Position numbers and translations under genes: made by a program
NCBI GenBank assembly: GCA_035873375.1
Contig: JAYWMQ010000061.1
Span: 1 to 64,000 of the forward strand
Length of the DNA: 64,000 nucleotides
Reading direction: 5' to 3'
DNA from: Nitrospirota bacterium
Lineage (GTDB): Bacteria > Nitrospirota > Thermodesulfovibrionia > Thermodesulfovibrionales > JdFR-85
Notes under the pieces: model-generated
The model's database searches: none
What the model saw: only the letters and a program-made list of their open reading frames with translations
Told to the model about the DNA's origin: nothing
Shown: one piece after another, positions 27,680-38,070 of the stretch
How the letters are laid out: each line of letters opens with the position of its first letter
How positions within the stretch are numbered: position 1 is the first letter of the stretch

Positions 27680-28930
27680 ATGACGGAAGCATGGACGTAC
27701 CCGGAAGCTTTATGGACGGTCAAAGATCTCTTTGTCTATCCGAATGAGTATATTTACTGGAGCATCCAGATAGTGATGTACCCATTGATGACAGGGCTGG
27801 TCGCAGGCGCCTTTGTCCTTTCGTCCCTCTACCATGTCTTTGGACTGGAAGACCTTAAGGATATGGCCAAGTTCTCCCTTGTCTTCTCTTTTGCCCTGCT
27901 TATAGTAGCACCCATGCCGTTGATGTTTCATCTGCAGCAGCCGTTAAGGGGTATGGAGGTCTTCTTTACCCCCCATTTCACCTCTGCAATCTCCGCCTTC
28001 GGCATAGTCTTCTTCTCATACTCAATAATTGTGGTTACCGAGATATGGTTTGTCTACAGGAAATTTTTTGTTGAGCAGTCCATTGCCTTAAAGGGTAAGG
28101 AGGGCATCGGTAACAGTCTTAAGCAGTTGTTGTATTCGGTCCTTACACTCGGGGCTTATGATATCGGTGAAAAGGCATTGCATAAGGACAAGAAGGCAAT
28201 AAAGATACTTGCAGGCATCGGTATACCCGTTGCCTGCTTTCTGCACGGTTATGCAGGCTTCATATTCGGCTCAGTCAAGGCGAACGCGCTATGGATGACA
28301 CCGCTTATGCCCGTAATATTTATCATGTCGGCCATTGTTTCCGGTATCGCCCTCTGTATGTTGACCTATATAGTGATAATGGAGTGGAAGAAGTTCAGGA
28401 TCAAGACCTCCAGGAAATCCTGGGAGGTTACGGCTGCGGATGTTGGCGGGGCAGAGATCGATCTTATCAAAAATACCGCAAAGTACCTCGTCGGCTTTAT
28501 GATAGCTGCAATAACCCTGGAGATTCTTGACCTTGTATTCAGGGGATATACGGCAGTGAAGTCCTGGGAGATACTCCGCTCCGTTATATACGGGAAGGAT
28601 TTTGTTGATATTTTTATCCTCCAGTATGGCTTCGGTAACCTTCTTCCTTTTCTTATGCTCGTGATACCCGGACTCACGATAAGGAGGACAGCGTTTGCCC
28701 TCGCGCTGGTTATCTTCGGGGTATTTATGATGAGGTGGAATGTTGTAATCGGCGGACAGGCCTTTTCTCTCTCCTTTGCCGGATATATGCATTACAACAT
28801 ACCTTTTATTCCCGATACCCTCGATGCCTATAAAGAGGGGTTTTTTGGCGCACTTACCATCGGCCTGATGCCCTTTGGCCTCTTCTGGGTTATTAATAAA
28901 TTTATCCCATCGCTGAAGTATCATAAATAA
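27680..28930 (+). CDS. NrfD/PsrC-family quinone-interacting membrane protein
   Basis: This 416-residue protein has about ten transmembrane helices, as in NrfD, PsrC and HmcC. The ribosome site GAGGTG lies before the ATG, five bases after the ferredoxin gene. It would oxidise or reduce menaquinone and hand electrons to the ferredoxin and cytochromes. Together the four genes resemble Hmc, Nhc or Cbc4-type transmembrane complexes, but the haem counts (11 plus 4) do not match one I can name. Confidence 0.9.
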   Translation: MTEAWTYPEALWTVKDLFVYPNEYIYWSIQIVMYPLMTGLVAGAFVLSSLYHVFGLEDLKDMAKFSLVFSFALLIVAPMPLMFHLQQPLRGMEVFFTPHFTSAISAFGIVFFSYSIIVVTEIWFVYRKFFVEQSIALKGKEGIGNSLKQLLYSVLTLGAYDIGEKALHKDKKAIKILAGIGIPVACFLHGYAGFIFGSVKANALWMTPLMPVIFIMSAIVSGIALCMLTYIVIMEWKKFRIKTSRKSWEVTAADVGGAEIDLIKNTAKYLVGFMIAAITLEILDLVFRGYTAVKSWEILRSVIYGKDFVDIFILQYGFGNLLPFLMLVIPGLTIRRTAFALALVIFGVFMMRWNVVIGGQAFSLSFAGYMHYNIPFIPDTLDAYKEGFFGALTIGLMPFGLFWVINKFIPSLKYHK

Positions 28931-28953
28931 AGGCTCCCAAAGTAAATGTTACC

Positions 28954-28997
28954 AATCCCGGGATGGCAGGAAACAACCTGCCATCCCGGGATTTTTT
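28954..28997 (+). terminator. Strong intrinsic terminator of the cytochrome operon
   Basis: A perfect 17-bp stem (28954-28970 with 28977-28993), AAACAA loop, and a T-run to 28997. It lies directly after the NrfD gene. Confidence 0.92.
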
Positions 28998-29155
28998 GAC
29001 CGTATTTGTTTTAAAATTTAATTGTGTCATTATACTCCCCGAATAGAACCCCGGAGGTCTCCTGTAAACCGGGAGAAACACCCCTGCAGATAACAGGCCT
29101 GAATATAGAGGTTCTGCCACCCCGGATATCCCTCCCGGCCGTAAGGGGTTGACGG

Positions 29156-29395
29156 ATGGAAAAAAACAGTAAAAAGGAACTCTGGCGGCAGCTCCTGGAT
29201 GCAAGTGCAATCCCGTTGAATCTCGTGGCTGCCACATTTGTGGGTTTTGCCATTGGTTATGGTCTTGATAAATTATTCGGAACCTCTCCCTATCTCACGA
29301 TAATTTTTTTCATCCTGGGTATCATTGCAGGGTTCAGGGAGCTGTTCAGATACGCAAGGAGAATGGAACGTGAAGATGATAAAAAGGATAAATAG
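29156..29395 (+). CDS. atpZ: AtpZ/AtpI-family small membrane protein
   Basis: This 79-residue protein has two helices: one at about 18-40 (VAATFVGFAIGYGLDKLFG) and one at about 45-62. The GYGLDKLFGTSP signature belongs to the AtpZ family, found at the head of many F-ATPase operons and linked to magnesium/assembly roles. The second, AtpI-like gene overlaps its end. The usual next genes, atpB and atpE, are absent here; secA follows instead. Confidence 0.8.
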   Translation: MEKNSKKELWRQLLDASAIPLNLVAATFVGFAIGYGLDKLFGTSPYLTIIFFILGIIAGFRELFRYARRMEREDDKKDK

Positions 29396-29729
29396 GCAGG
29401 CGGTACTCATACTCATTCCCTTATCCCTCCTGTCTGCCCTGATAGAATGGAAAAGACTGCCCCTCAGTATTCTGACAGGCGGGGCACTCGCCCTTGTTAA
29501 CCTGAAGGGCCTTCACTGGGGTGTGCTCGGGCTGACGAATCCTGAGGCAGCACGGGGAGCAATGGGGAAACTCCTCTTTTTCAGTATGTTCAGGCTCCTG
29601 ATAGTCTTTATTATACTTACGGCGCTCCTGTATTTCAGACTCATAAATATCTTCGGTGCACTTACCGGTCTGACGGTCGTTTTTATATTAGTGATGAAGG
29701 AAGGGTTGGTGGAGGCAAGGAGGTTGTGA
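29376..29729 (+). CDS. atpI: ATP synthase protein I-like membrane protein
   Basis: This is 117 residues from the ATG at 29376, which overlaps atpZ by 20 nt. It has four hydrophobic helices with little loop sequence, typical of the ATP synthase I chain family (assembly factor for the c-ring). Upstream in-frame alternative starts would lie deeper in atpZ. No atpB/atpE follow, so the pair is separated from the rest of the F0 genes. Confidence 0.72.
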   Translation: MIKRINRQAVLILIPLSLLSALIEWKRLPLSILTGGALALVNLKGLHWGVLGLTNPEAARGAMGKLLFFSMFRLLIVFIILTALLYFRLINIFGALTGLTVVFILVMKEGLVEARRL

Positions 29730-29823
29730 AATCACGGAAAGCCGCAGTTTATCCTACAGGCCGGTCGGGAAATCCCCCCATCCCTTGTTGCATAAAACCT
29801 CGCTGATTATTTAAAATTAAAGT

Positions 29824-32502
29824 ATGGTTTCTATTCTTAAAAAAATATTCGGGACAAAGAATGACAGGGAGATTAAGAGGATCTGGCCCATGGTTGATCA
29901 TATCAACAGCCTGGAGCCTGATTTCTCTGCGCTCTCAGATACGCAGCTGAGGGACAAGACGGAAGAGTTTAAGCGGAGGATTGAGGAGGGGGAGACACTT
30001 GATGACATCCTCTATGAGGCATTTGCACTCGTGAGGGAGACATCAAGGAGGCTTCTCCATATGAGGCATTTTGATGTTCAGATTATCGGTGCCATAGTCC
30101 TTCACGAGGGAAAGATCGCTGAGATGAAGACTGGTGAAGGCAAGACCCTTGTTGCAACCATGCCCGTCTATCTGAACGCCCTTGATGGAAGAGGCGTCCA
30201 TGTGGTGACCGTCAATGATTATCTTGCAAAGAGGGATGCCCAGTGGATGAGCCCTTTATATCATCACCTCGGCCTCTCTGTTGGTGTTATACAGCATGAT
30301 GCCTCTTTTCTTTATGACCCCGAGTCCCGCTCCGACGACAAACAGCATGACAGGTTCAGGCCATGCTCCCGCAAGGAGGCCTACGGCGCTGACATAACTT
30401 ATGGAACAAACAATGAGTTCGGCTTTGATTACCTCAGGGATAATATGAAGTATGAGATTGCGGACTACTGCCAGAGGGAGCTGAACTATGCAATAGTTGA
30501 CGAAGTGGACAGCATCCTGATTGACGAGGCAAGGACACCGCTTATCATTTCAGGTCCGTCAGAGGAATCGACTGACAAATATTATAAAATTGACCGGATA
30601 ATACCAAAGCTTCAGAACGAGGTTGACTTCACAATAGATGAAAAGGCAAAAACAGTCATACTCACGGAAGAAGGCAGCATAAAGGCTGAGCAGCTCCTTG
30701 GTGTGGACAATCTTTTTGACCCCGTCAATATAGAACTTGTTCACCATGTGTTACAGGGCCTTAAGGCCCACCATCTCTTTAAGCGTGATGTGGATTATGT
30801 TATTAACGATGGGCAGATTATCATAGTGGATGAATTCACAGGCAGGCTGATGCCCGGAAGACGCTGGTCGGACGGACTTCATCAGGCAATCGAGGCCAAA
30901 GAGGGGGTGAAGATCGAGAGCGAAAATCAGACCCTTGCAACCATAACCTTCCAGAACTATTTCCGTATGTATAACAAACTTGCAGGTATGACCGGTACTG
31001 CCGATACAGAGGCCGAGGAGTTTGCAAAGATCTATAATCTTGACGTACTGGTGATACCCACAAACAAGCCAATGGTACGTATGGATTATCCCGACATGAT
31101 ATACAAGACGGAAACTGCCAAGTTTAATGCAGTGCTTGATGAGATAGAGGACTGTTACAAAAAGGGCCAGCCCGTACTTGTGGGCACGATATCAATTGAG
31201 AAATCCGAACTGCTCAGCAAGATACTCAAGAAGAAGGGTATTCCACACACTGTTCTTAATGCAAAGCATCACGACAAAGAGGCCCAGATAATATCCCAGG
31301 CAGGCAGTCCCGGTGCCGTTACCATTGCAACCAATATGGCAGGCAGGGGAACGGATATAGTGCTTGGAGGAAACCTGGATGCCATTATGGAGGATATTTT
31401 AAAGAAGAAAAAAGACCCGTCGGAAGAGGACAGGGAAGAGGCATTAAAGCGTGCCGAGGTTATCTGCCGGGAGAACCGTGACAAGGTTGTGCAGGCCGGA
31501 GGATTGCATATTCTGGGCACAGAGAGACATGAGTCAAGGAGGATCGACAACCAGCTCAGGGGACGTTCAGGCCGTCAGGGAGACTCGGGTTCTTCAAGGT
31601 TCTACCTCTCTCTTCAGGACGACCTTATGCGCATATTCGCCTCAGACAGGATATCAGGGTTGATGGGCCGGCTCGGGATGGATGAGAGCATACCGATAGA
31701 GAACAGGATCGTCTCCAAGGCGATTGAGAACGCACAGAGACGTGTGGAGGCCCATAACTTTGACATAAGAAAGCATCTCATTGAATATGATGATGTGATG
31801 AATAAACAGAGGATAGAGATCTATGCCTTCAGAAGGGAGATACTGGAGTCGGAATCTCTCAAAGAGAAGATAGATGAGTTAATCGAGGAAATAGTTGATT
31901 CCCTTCTGGACATGTATTGCCCCGAAGACCGTCACGCCGAATACTGGGATATTAAGGAACTGAACAATTCCATTTACGGCATCTTTGGTCTCAAGTCCGA
32001 AAAGGCCTCCGAAATATCGGGCATTGAGGCACTTCGAGAGACGATTATTGGAGAACTGAAGGAATACTACGAAAACAAGGAGAAGGAGATTGGCAGTGAT
32101 CTGATGCGGTATCTGGAGAAGATCATAACGCTCCAGGTGGTGGATAATCAGTGGAAGGACCATCTCCTGGCCATGGACTATCTCAAGGAGGGCATCGGCC
32201 TGCGGGGCTATGGACAGAAAGACCCCCTTGTTGAATATAAACGTGAAGCATTCGACATGTTTTCAGACATGACTGAACGTATAAGGACCGAGGTCCTGAC
32301 AAGGCTTTACAGGGTACAGGTGAGATCAGAGGAAGACGCATCAAGGGTCTCGCAACAGCACCAGTTAAGTCTTGTGTACAATCGTGGCAACGGTGGTGAG
32401 GCACAGCGGCCTGTAAGGAAGTCGAAGAAGGTCGGCCGTAACGAACCATGTCCCTGCGGCAGTGGAAGGAAATATAAAAAATGCTGTGGAGTAAATGCCT
32501 AA
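29824..32502 (+). CDS. secA: Preprotein translocase ATPase SecA
   Basis: This 892-residue ATP-driven motor pushes unfolded proteins through SecYEG. The Walker A is KTGEGKT (102-108), the DEAD-box region is [14 protein letters not shown], and the C-terminus has the zinc-binding SEC-C motif ([16 protein letters not shown]), which binds SecB or ribosomes. Full length and uninterrupted. Its last eight bases overlap the start of the GGDEF gene. Confidence 0.98.
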   Translation: MVSILKKIFGTKNDREIKRIWPMVDHINSLEPDFSALSDTQLRDKTEEFKRRIEEGETLDDILYEAFALVRETSRRLLHMRHFDVQIIGAIVLHEGKIAEMKTGEGKTLVATMPVYLNALDGRGVHVVTVNDYLAKRDAQWMSPLYHHLGLSVGVIQHDASFLYDPESRSDDKQHDRFRPCSRKEAYGADITYGTNNEFGFDYLRDNMKYEIADYCQRELNYAIVDEVDSILIDEARTPLIISGPSEESTDKYYKIDRIIPKLQNEVDFTIDEKAKTVILTEEGSIKAEQLLGVDNLFDPVNIELVHHVLQGLKAHHLFKRDVDYVINDGQIIIVDEFTGRLMPGRRWSDGLHQAIEAKEGVKIESENQTLATITFQNYFRMYNKLAGMTGTADTEAEEFAKIYNLDVLVIPTNKPMVRMDYPDMIYKTETAKFNAVLDEIEDCYKKGQPVLVGTISIEKSELLSKILKKKGIPHTVLNAKHHDKEAQIISQAGSPGAVTIATNMAGRGTDIVLGGNLDAIMEDILKKKKDPSEEDREEALKRAEVICRENRDKVVQAGGLHILGTERHESRRIDNQLRGRSGRQGDSGSSRFYLSLQDDLMRIFASDRISGLMGRLGMDESIPIENRIVSKAIENAQRRVEAHNFDIRKHLIEYDDVMNKQRIEIYAFRREILESESLKEKIDELIEEIVDSLLDMYCPEDRHAEYWDIKELNNSIYGIFGLKSEKASEISGIEALRETIIGELKEYYENKEKEIGSDLMRYLEKIITLQVVDNQWKDHLLAMDYLKEGIGLRGYGQKDPLVEYKREAFDMFSDMTERIRTEVLTRLYRVQVRSEEDASRVSQQHQLSLVYNRGNGGEAQRPVRKSKKVGRNEPCPCGSGRKYKKCCGVNA

Positions 32503-33883
32503 AATACTTGTTATAGCTCCCCCCTCCAAGGATCCAACCCCTATATTACATGATTGCGGCTTTAATGATTTGACCCTGAAAAAGGAACTTCCGGTAAAAC
32601 AGGACAGCCCTGACTTTCCCCCGGATATTATTATTCTTAACGAAGGTCTCACAACCAGAAAGGGTCTTCAGCAGCTGGATAAGGCATTTCCCTCGGTACC
32701 CAAGGTTGTCCTGTCAGCTAAAAAAAACAGGAGACTCTCCTTTATTAAGGACAGACCCCTCTCCGATTTATTAATAAATCCTGAATGCAAAGAGCTTATA
32801 GACTCAATAAAAAGACTGGAATATGAGAGAGGGCTGATTACAGAGAACCTGTATCTGAAAAAGGAAGGCGCTACCCTTTCCAGATTGACGGATCTTTTTG
32901 ATGAGATAAGCCGTATACTGAAGGGCTCGGATGAACTGGATGATGTCCTTTCAAGGATAATGAACAGGATAAAATCCGAGGTAGGGGCAAGGGGCTGGGC
33001 AATACTGTTAAGGGATGACAAGAGGAACGAATTATACGTTATGCAGGCCTCTGCTAAAAAGAGCAAACGGTCGAGAAACTGCAGGCTGAAGGTCGGTGAG
33101 GGTATTGCAGGATGGGTTGTTGAAAAAGGAAAGCCCGTGATTGTTAATGATGTTAGCGAGGACAAGCGGTTTCTTTCAGGAATTGACGGGTATCCCGGAG
33201 TTAATACAAGGTCTGTCATGACGGTTCCAATCGGAGACAGGGACGGGGTCCTTGGCGTAATTGAGATGATAAACAAGAGAAGCCCGGGGGGCTTTACCAG
33301 TGATGACATCAGACTTGTGACAAAACTCTCCGGTCTTGTCGCCACAGCAATCAACCTGATAACCGTTCATCAGAAGATGGCAGAGCTCGCCATAACCGAT
33401 GACCTCACAAAGCTCTTTAATTCAAGATATCTTCAGAGGACCCTCGACATGGAGATTGAACGGTGTAAACGTTATAAAACCTCCATCTCTCTTATCTTTA
33501 TGGACATTGATTATTTCAAGCATATCAATGACAGGCACGGTCACCTTGTTGGCAGCAAGGTACTGGTTGAAGTTGGACAGTTCCTGCTGAAAAAGCTCCG
33601 GTCAGTGGATATTGTAGCCCGTTACGGAGGCGATGAGTTCGTTATAGTCCTGCCGCAGACATTCCCCAGATACGCAGCCCAGATAGCTGAACGGCTCAGA
33701 AAGACGATTGCAGCTACAGTCTTTTTGAAGAAGGAGGGATACAGTATCAGGCTGACCGCAAGTTTTGGTGTTGCTTCGTATCCGGAAACTGCAAATTCAA
33801 AGGAAGACCTCATGCGGCTTGCCGATGAGGCTATGTATAAGGTAAAGTACCAGACAAGAAATGGTGTTTATGCTATAATCTAA
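32495..33883 (+). CDS. GAF-domain diguanylate cyclase
   Basis: This 462-residue protein has an N-terminal segment (1-120) resembling a degenerate receiver, a GAF sensor at about 130-295 ([22 protein letters not shown]), and a GGDEF cyclase at about 300-460. The active-site GGDEF at 378-382 is intact, and an RSVD inhibitory site stands five residues before it, so it is probably an active, product-inhibited c-di-GMP synthase. It is translationally coupled to secA. The PilZ protein at 17.0 kb is a possible effector. Confidence 0.9.
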   Translation: MPKILVIAPPSKDPTPILHDCGFNDLTLKKELPVKQDSPDFPPDIIILNEGLTTRKGLQQLDKAFPSVPKVVLSAKKNRRLSFIKDRPLSDLLINPECKELIDSIKRLEYERGLITENLYLKKEGATLSRLTDLFDEISRILKGSDELDDVLSRIMNRIKSEVGARGWAILLRDDKRNELYVMQASAKKSKRSRNCRLKVGEGIAGWVVEKGKPVIVNDVSEDKRFLSGIDGYPGVNTRSVMTVPIGDRDGVLGVIEMINKRSPGGFTSDDIRLVTKLSGLVATAINLITVHQKMAELAITDDLTKLFNSRYLQRTLDMEIERCKRYKTSISLIFMDIDYFKHINDRHGHLVGSKVLVEVGQFLLKKLRSVDIVARYGGDEFVIVLPQTFPRYAAQIAERLRKTIAATVFLKKEGYSIRLTASFGVASYPETANSKEDLMRLADEAMYKVKYQTRNGVYAII

Positions 33884-33962
33884 TAAAATATTCAGGACTT
33901 CTTCTCGTGGATGCAGACAAACACGGATTATCAGTGTTGGCATTGTTTTGAAATGGTAAATA

Positions 33963-34994
33963 ATGGCACTTTTTAATTACGCTACAAAAGAGATTACTCT
34001 AAAGATAGTTTATTATGGGCCGGGGCTTAGTGGCAAGACCACAAACCTCCAGCACCTTCATTCCGTACTGAGTCCCGAGAGAAGGGGCAAGCTCCTCTCA
34101 CTCGCTACCGAGGCGGACAGGACCCTCTTTTTTGATTTCATGCCGGTAGAGCTGGGTAAAATAAAGGACTTCTCGATAAGGTTTCAGCTTTATACCGTTC
34201 CCGGCCAGGTGAGGTACAATGCAACGAGAAAACTTGTGCTGAAAGGGGCTGACGGCGTGGTCCTGGTTGCAGACTCTCAAAGAATGATGAGGGAACAGAA
34301 CAGTGAGAGTCTCGCAAACATGAAAGAAAACCTCCTGGCCAACAACCTTAACCCCGAGGAAATCCCGATTATCTTTCAGTACAACAAAAGGGACCTTGAT
34401 GATATCATGTCAGTGGATGAGATGAACAGGGAACTCAACCCGAACGGCTTCCCTTATTTTGAGGCCGTTGCAGTAGATGGTCAGGGTGTCAGGGAGACAT
34501 TTGATACTGCAACAAAACTCATACTCAAGTATATTTCCAGAAAGCACAGGATCGATGTAAAGTTGACAGAGAAGGTTGAAAAACCCTTACCGAAACCCCC
34601 GGTAGCTGAGCCTGTAGTTGATCCGCTACTTGAGCCTATAGTTGAACCTGTCGTCGAGCCGCTACTTGAGCCTGCAATTGAACAGCCGGCCTATAATCCT
34701 ACCCCAAGGCCCGCACCTGCAGAGCCCAGGGGGCCTGATATAACCCTCTTCCTGAAAGATATCACTTCCACCCTGAGTGACCTCAGAGAACAGATCGAGC
34801 GGGTGGAGAAGTCCGTAGATAACAGCAGGGATGCACACAAGGAAAAAGTCAGGTATGATCTTGCCGTTCAGAAGTTTGACAAGGCAATGTCGGATATCCG
34901 GGGAAAACAGGAGAAACTGATGTCAATGCTGCAGGAAATAAAGGCATCAATTGATAATGCAAAGACAAAGAAGCGGTGGTTCTTCTTCGGTTAA
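33963..34994 (+). CDS. MglA-like small GTPase with Pro-rich linker and coiled-coil extension
   Basis: In this 343-residue protein, residues 1-195 are a complete MglA-type GTPase: P-loop GPGLSGKTT (19-27), a TVPGQ switch II (78-82) and NKRD (141-144). MglA itself ends at about 195. Here a linker of PVVEP/PLLEP repeats (about 205-255) and a helical tail (about 258-335) ending KKRWFFFG follow. MglA GTPases set cell polarity and drive motility machines; the extension could tether a partner or the membrane. The stop overlaps the convergent trpE/pabB stop by 4 nt. Confidence 0.85.
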   Translation: MALFNYATKEITLKIVYYGPGLSGKTTNLQHLHSVLSPERRGKLLSLATEADRTLFFDFMPVELGKIKDFSIRFQLYTVPGQVRYNATRKLVLKGADGVVLVADSQRMMREQNSESLANMKENLLANNLNPEEIPIIFQYNKRDLDDIMSVDEMNRELNPNGFPYFEAVAVDGQGVRETFDTATKLILKYISRKHRIDVKLTEKVEKPLPKPPVAEPVVDPLLEPIVEPVVEPLLEPAIEQPAYNPTPRPAPAEPRGPDITLFLKDITSTLSDLREQIERVEKSVDNSRDAHKEKVRYDLAVQKFDKAMSDIRGKQEKLMSMLQEIKASIDNAKTKKRWFFFG

Positions 34995-36550
34995 AGTCTC
35001 TCCAGTGTTGAGAGCAAGGCCTCAGCCTTTTTCAGACTTTCATAGTATTCCCTTTCCGGCACCGAGTCCGCCACTATCCCGGCCCCGGCCTGAACATAGG
35101 CCCTTCCGTCCTTTATCACAAACGTCCTGATAACAATGTTCATGTCCATATCACCGCTGAAACCGATGTAGCCGATGGAACCGGTATAGGGTCCCCTGAC
35201 AACGGGTTCGAGTTCATCTATAATCTCCATGCACCTCACCTTTGGCACCCCTGTGATTGTACCCCCCGGAAAGGTGGCCCTCAAGAGGCTGAAGGCATCC
35301 CTTTCTGCCGAGAGGACGCCCCTTACATTGGATACGATATGGATTACGTGCGAATAATCCTCTGTTGTCATCAATTCATCAACCCTGACAGTGCCGTAGC
35401 TGCAGACCCTGCCAAGGTCGTTTCTTTCGAGGTCAATGAGCATTATATGCTCTGCCCGTTCCTTTTCATTAAGCAGAAGGTCAGCCCTCAGTCTCTCGTC
35501 CTCTGCTGCAGTGGTGCCCCGGGGTCTTGTACCGGCAATTGGTCTTGTATCGGCAATGCCCTCCCTCAGCCTGATTAGTCTCTCGGGAGAAGAGCTTACG
35601 ATCTGGTAGTCTCCGAAATCCACGAATGCAGAGAAAGGCGATGGGTTTATCTGTCTCAAAATCGAATAAAGTCTCCACGGGGATGCTTTTATATCAGCAG
35701 AGAGTCTCTGGGAAAGATTTGCCTGAAAAATATCACCTGCATGGATGTATTCCTTTGCCCTGACCACCATATCCATGTAATTTTTTTTTGTCATCTCATA
35801 TACAATATCCGCCCGTCCATGTCTTTCAGGTACTACTGTATCCGTGGAATCGTCCCTGACACGGTTATATTCGTCAGTCATGCGGCAGAGAGAGTCACCG
35901 GCCTCATCATACATTCCGGGGTAGTGGAAATCGGAACTCCATTTCTCCACTTCTCCAGCACTCCATTTCTCCAGCACTCCAAGCCCCTCCCGCCTTGCCC
36001 CAGGGCAGACAATGGCATAAGCCTTTCTCTCTGTATGGTCGAATGCAAACAGCCTGTCAACGAGAAAAAAATGGGCATCAGGTATCTGCAGTTCATCTGC
36101 TGCCGTCTTTGGCAACCCTTCAAGGTAGTGGACAAAGTCATAGCTGAGCAGGCCGATTGCCCCGCCCTGAAAGGGTGGCAAGTGGGGATTTTTTTTCTGT
36201 GGGTACGAAAGAAGGAGCTCTCTCACTCTTCCAAGCGGCCTTCTGTCAACAATCTTCAGGTCCTTACAACCCGCAACCCGCAACCCGCAACCCGCAACCC
36301 CTCCTGTGGAGACCTCCACAACCGAGTCCTTCACCTTAAACTCAAGATAGGGATCAATGGCAATAAAGGAGTATCTTCCAATCTTTTCAGACCCTTTAAT
36401 GCTCTCAAGCAGCACTGTCCTGCTTGTCCTGAACCGTTCATAGACAGAAGCGGGTGCCTTATATGGCAGTTCAAGATAGAGGGGGGAGAGTAACACCTGT
36501 CCTGAGGATGACAGATGCGTCTTCTTTGCCTGTTGTATTTTAATAGTCAT
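34991..36550 (-). CDS. Anthranilate synthase / aminodeoxychorismate synthase component I
   Basis: This 519-residue protein is a chorismate-utilising enzyme with PIAGTRPRG, FSPERL-like SSSPERL and the C-terminal GSIGYIGFSGDMDMNI. The N-terminal VLLES...GRYSFI region resembles the tryptophan-binding part of TrpE, but PabB cannot be excluded and no glutaminase or other trp gene is adjacent. Two low-complexity insertions interrupt the N-terminal domain in frame: residues about 84-95 (GVAGCGLRVAGC) and about 189-206 (GLGVLEKWSAGEVEKWSS), each encoded by short tandem repeats. It is last in a dcd-pyrF-trpE minus-strand run. Confidence 0.88.
   Translation of the reverse strand: MTIKIQQAKKTHLSSSGQVLLSPLYLELPYKAPASVYERFRTSRTVLLESIKGSEKIGRYSFIAIDPYLEFKVKDSVVEVSTGGVAGCGLRVAGCKDLKIVDRRPLGRVRELLLSYPQKKNPHLPPFQGGAIGLLSYDFVHYLEGLPKTAADELQIPDAHFFLVDRLFAFDHTERKAYAIVCPGARREGLGVLEKWSAGEVEKWSSDFHYPGMYDEAGDSLCRMTDEYNRVRDDSTDTVVPERHGRADIVYEMTKKNYMDMVVRAKEYIHAGDIFQANLSQRLSADIKASPWRLYSILRQINPSPFSAFVDFGDYQIVSSSPERLIRLREGIADTRPIAGTRPRGTTAAEDERLRADLLLNEKERAEHIMLIDLERNDLGRVCSYGTVRVDELMTTEDYSHVIHIVSNVRGVLSAERDAFSLLRATFPGGTITGVPKVRCMEIIDELEPVVRGPYTGSIGYIGFSGDMDMNIVIRTFVIKDGRAYVQAGAGIVADSVPEREYYESLKKAEALLSTLERL
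35936..35980. repeat. Short tandem repeat inside trpE/pabB
   Basis: The words CTCCATTTCTCCA and TTCTCCAGCACTCC repeat over 45 bp, in frame with the coding sequence, giving residues LEKW...VEKW in the protein. The reading frame stays open. Confidence 0.7.
36267..36300. repeat. Heptanucleotide array (CAACCCG)n inside trpE/pabB
   Basis: Four full CAACCCG units and a partial fifth. Because seven is not a multiple of three, gain or loss of one unit shifts the frame. The present copy number keeps the gene open. Confidence 0.88.
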
Positions 36551-36587
36551 TACTCATTAGTCCCTGGTTATGAAAACCAGAGCCCCG

Positions 36588-37307
36588 TCAGGAAGAAAGC
36601 ATCTCCAGGAGTATGAGTTCAGTGGCCTTCTCAGGGTCCGTTTGTGAGAGCACGGCCCTTCCGACCACGAGATAGTCTGCACCGCTACGGAGAGCCTCCT
36701 TGGGTGTCATGGTCCGCTTCTGGTCATCCGGTGGCGACCAGGAAGGTCTTATGCCGGGGGTGACAATGACAAAACCCGCCCCGATGGAGTTTCTTATTGC
36801 AGATACCTCATGCCCTGATGCAACCACACCGTCAAGCCCAGCACGATGGGCCAAGGCAGAGAGGTGTTTTACATGGGTCCTTATCCCATACTGATAGCCC
36901 ATATCCTTTTTGAACTCATCCTGTGATATGCTCGTCAGCACTGTAACGGCGATTATCTTTGGCCTTGGCAGGTTCTCCTTCAGGCAGGTCTCCACTACCG
37001 TCTCACTCGTCCTCCTCATCATCTCAAACCCGCCGGAGGCATGCAGGTTGAACATGAAAACCCCAAGCCTTGTTACCACTACCGATGCCTTTACGACTGT
37101 ATTGGGTATATCGTGGAACTTGAGATCAAGAAATACCTTCTTTCCCCTGTCATGGATCTTTTTTACGATGTCAGGTCCGGCGGTGGTAAAGAGCTCAAGC
37201 CCGACCTTGAAGGTCGTGACCCATTCGCTGAACCTGTCAACTATATCGAGTGCATGTACGGGGTCATTGACGTCGAGTGCAAGTATCAGTCTTTCCTTAG
37301 CCGGCAA
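36588..37307 (-). CDS. pyrF: Orotidine-5'-phosphate decarboxylase
   Basis: This 239-residue protein catalyses the last step of UMP synthesis. LALDVND at the N-terminus and the catalytic DLKFHDIPNTV motif are unmistakable. VTPGIRP and VGRAVLSQTDP bind phosphate. It lies between dcd and the trpE-like gene on the same strand. Confidence 0.97.
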   Translation of the reverse strand: MPAKERLILALDVNDPVHALDIVDRFSEWVTTFKVGLELFTTAGPDIVKKIHDRGKKVFLDLKFHDIPNTVVKASVVVTRLGVFMFNLHASGGFEMMRRTSETVVETCLKENLPRPKIIAVTVLTSISQDEFKKDMGYQYGIRTHVKHLSALAHRAGLDGVVASGHEVSAIRNSIGAGFVIVTPGIRPSWSPPDDQKRTMTPKEALRSGADYLVVGRAVLSQTDPEKATELILLEMLSS

Positions 37308-37333
37308 ATCTCCTCCTCAGGGCATGGTGGCTG

Positions 37334-37882
37334 CTATATCTTTGGTAGAGTAATCCCCTTCTGGGCCTGATATTTACCTGTCTTGTCCTTATAGGATACC
37401 TCACACGGCTCTGCAGCGCCGAGGAATATCAACTGAGCTATCCCTTCATTTGCGTATATTCTTGCCGGAAGTGGTGTTGTATTGGAAATTTCAATGGTGA
37501 CATGCCCTTCCCACTCAGGCTCAAGCGGAGTAACATTCACCACTATACCGCATCGTGCATAGGTGGATTTTCCGAGGCAGATGACAAGTATATCCCTGGG
37601 GATTCTGAAGTATTCCACAGACCTGCCAAGCACAAATGAGTTCGGAGGGATAATGCACTCTGCCCCCTTGTAGTCAATAAAGCTCTCAGGGTCAAAGGAT
37701 TTTGGGTCAATAACAGTGGTGTTTATATTTGTGAATATCTTGAACTCGTCGGATATGCGCATATCGTATCCATAGGAACTTACACCAAAAGAGACAACCC
37801 CGTCGCCCGCGTGGCTCTTGCTCAAGGGTTCTATCATCCCCTGTCCTGCCATATCCTTTATCCATTTGTCGTTTTTTACCAT
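37334..37882 (-). CDS. dcd: dCTP deaminase
   Basis: This 182-residue protein forms dUTP (or dUMP in bifunctional forms) from d[12 protein letters not shown], the [11 protein letters not shown] loop and the TIEISNT segment with the catalytic Glu are present. ACGGAGG stands before the ATG. It is first gene of a pyrimidine-linked run with pyrF. Confidence 0.95.
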   Translation of the reverse strand: MVKNDKWIKDMAGQGMIEPLSKSHAGDGVVSFGVSSYGYDMRISDEFKIFTNINTTVIDPKSFDPESFIDYKGAECIIPPNSFVLGRSVEYFRIPRDILVICLGKSTYARCGIVVNVTPLEPEWEGHVTIEISNTTPLPARIYANEGIAQLIFLGAAEPCEVSYKDKTGKYQAQKGITLPKI

Positions 37883-38070
37883 TTTAAACCTCCGTCTGTT
37901 GGTGTAATAACCGGGCTGTCAGGTTATAATGTAAATGTCGGTAAAAAAGCTTAACATAAAAAGGAAATTCTTAACAATAACTGGAGATCACCCGGGATAG
38001 CGATAGAGGCATTTTCGGAAGTTAGCGGACTTTCTAATGGTAATCCCTGGACATACGTACCCGTAAACCC

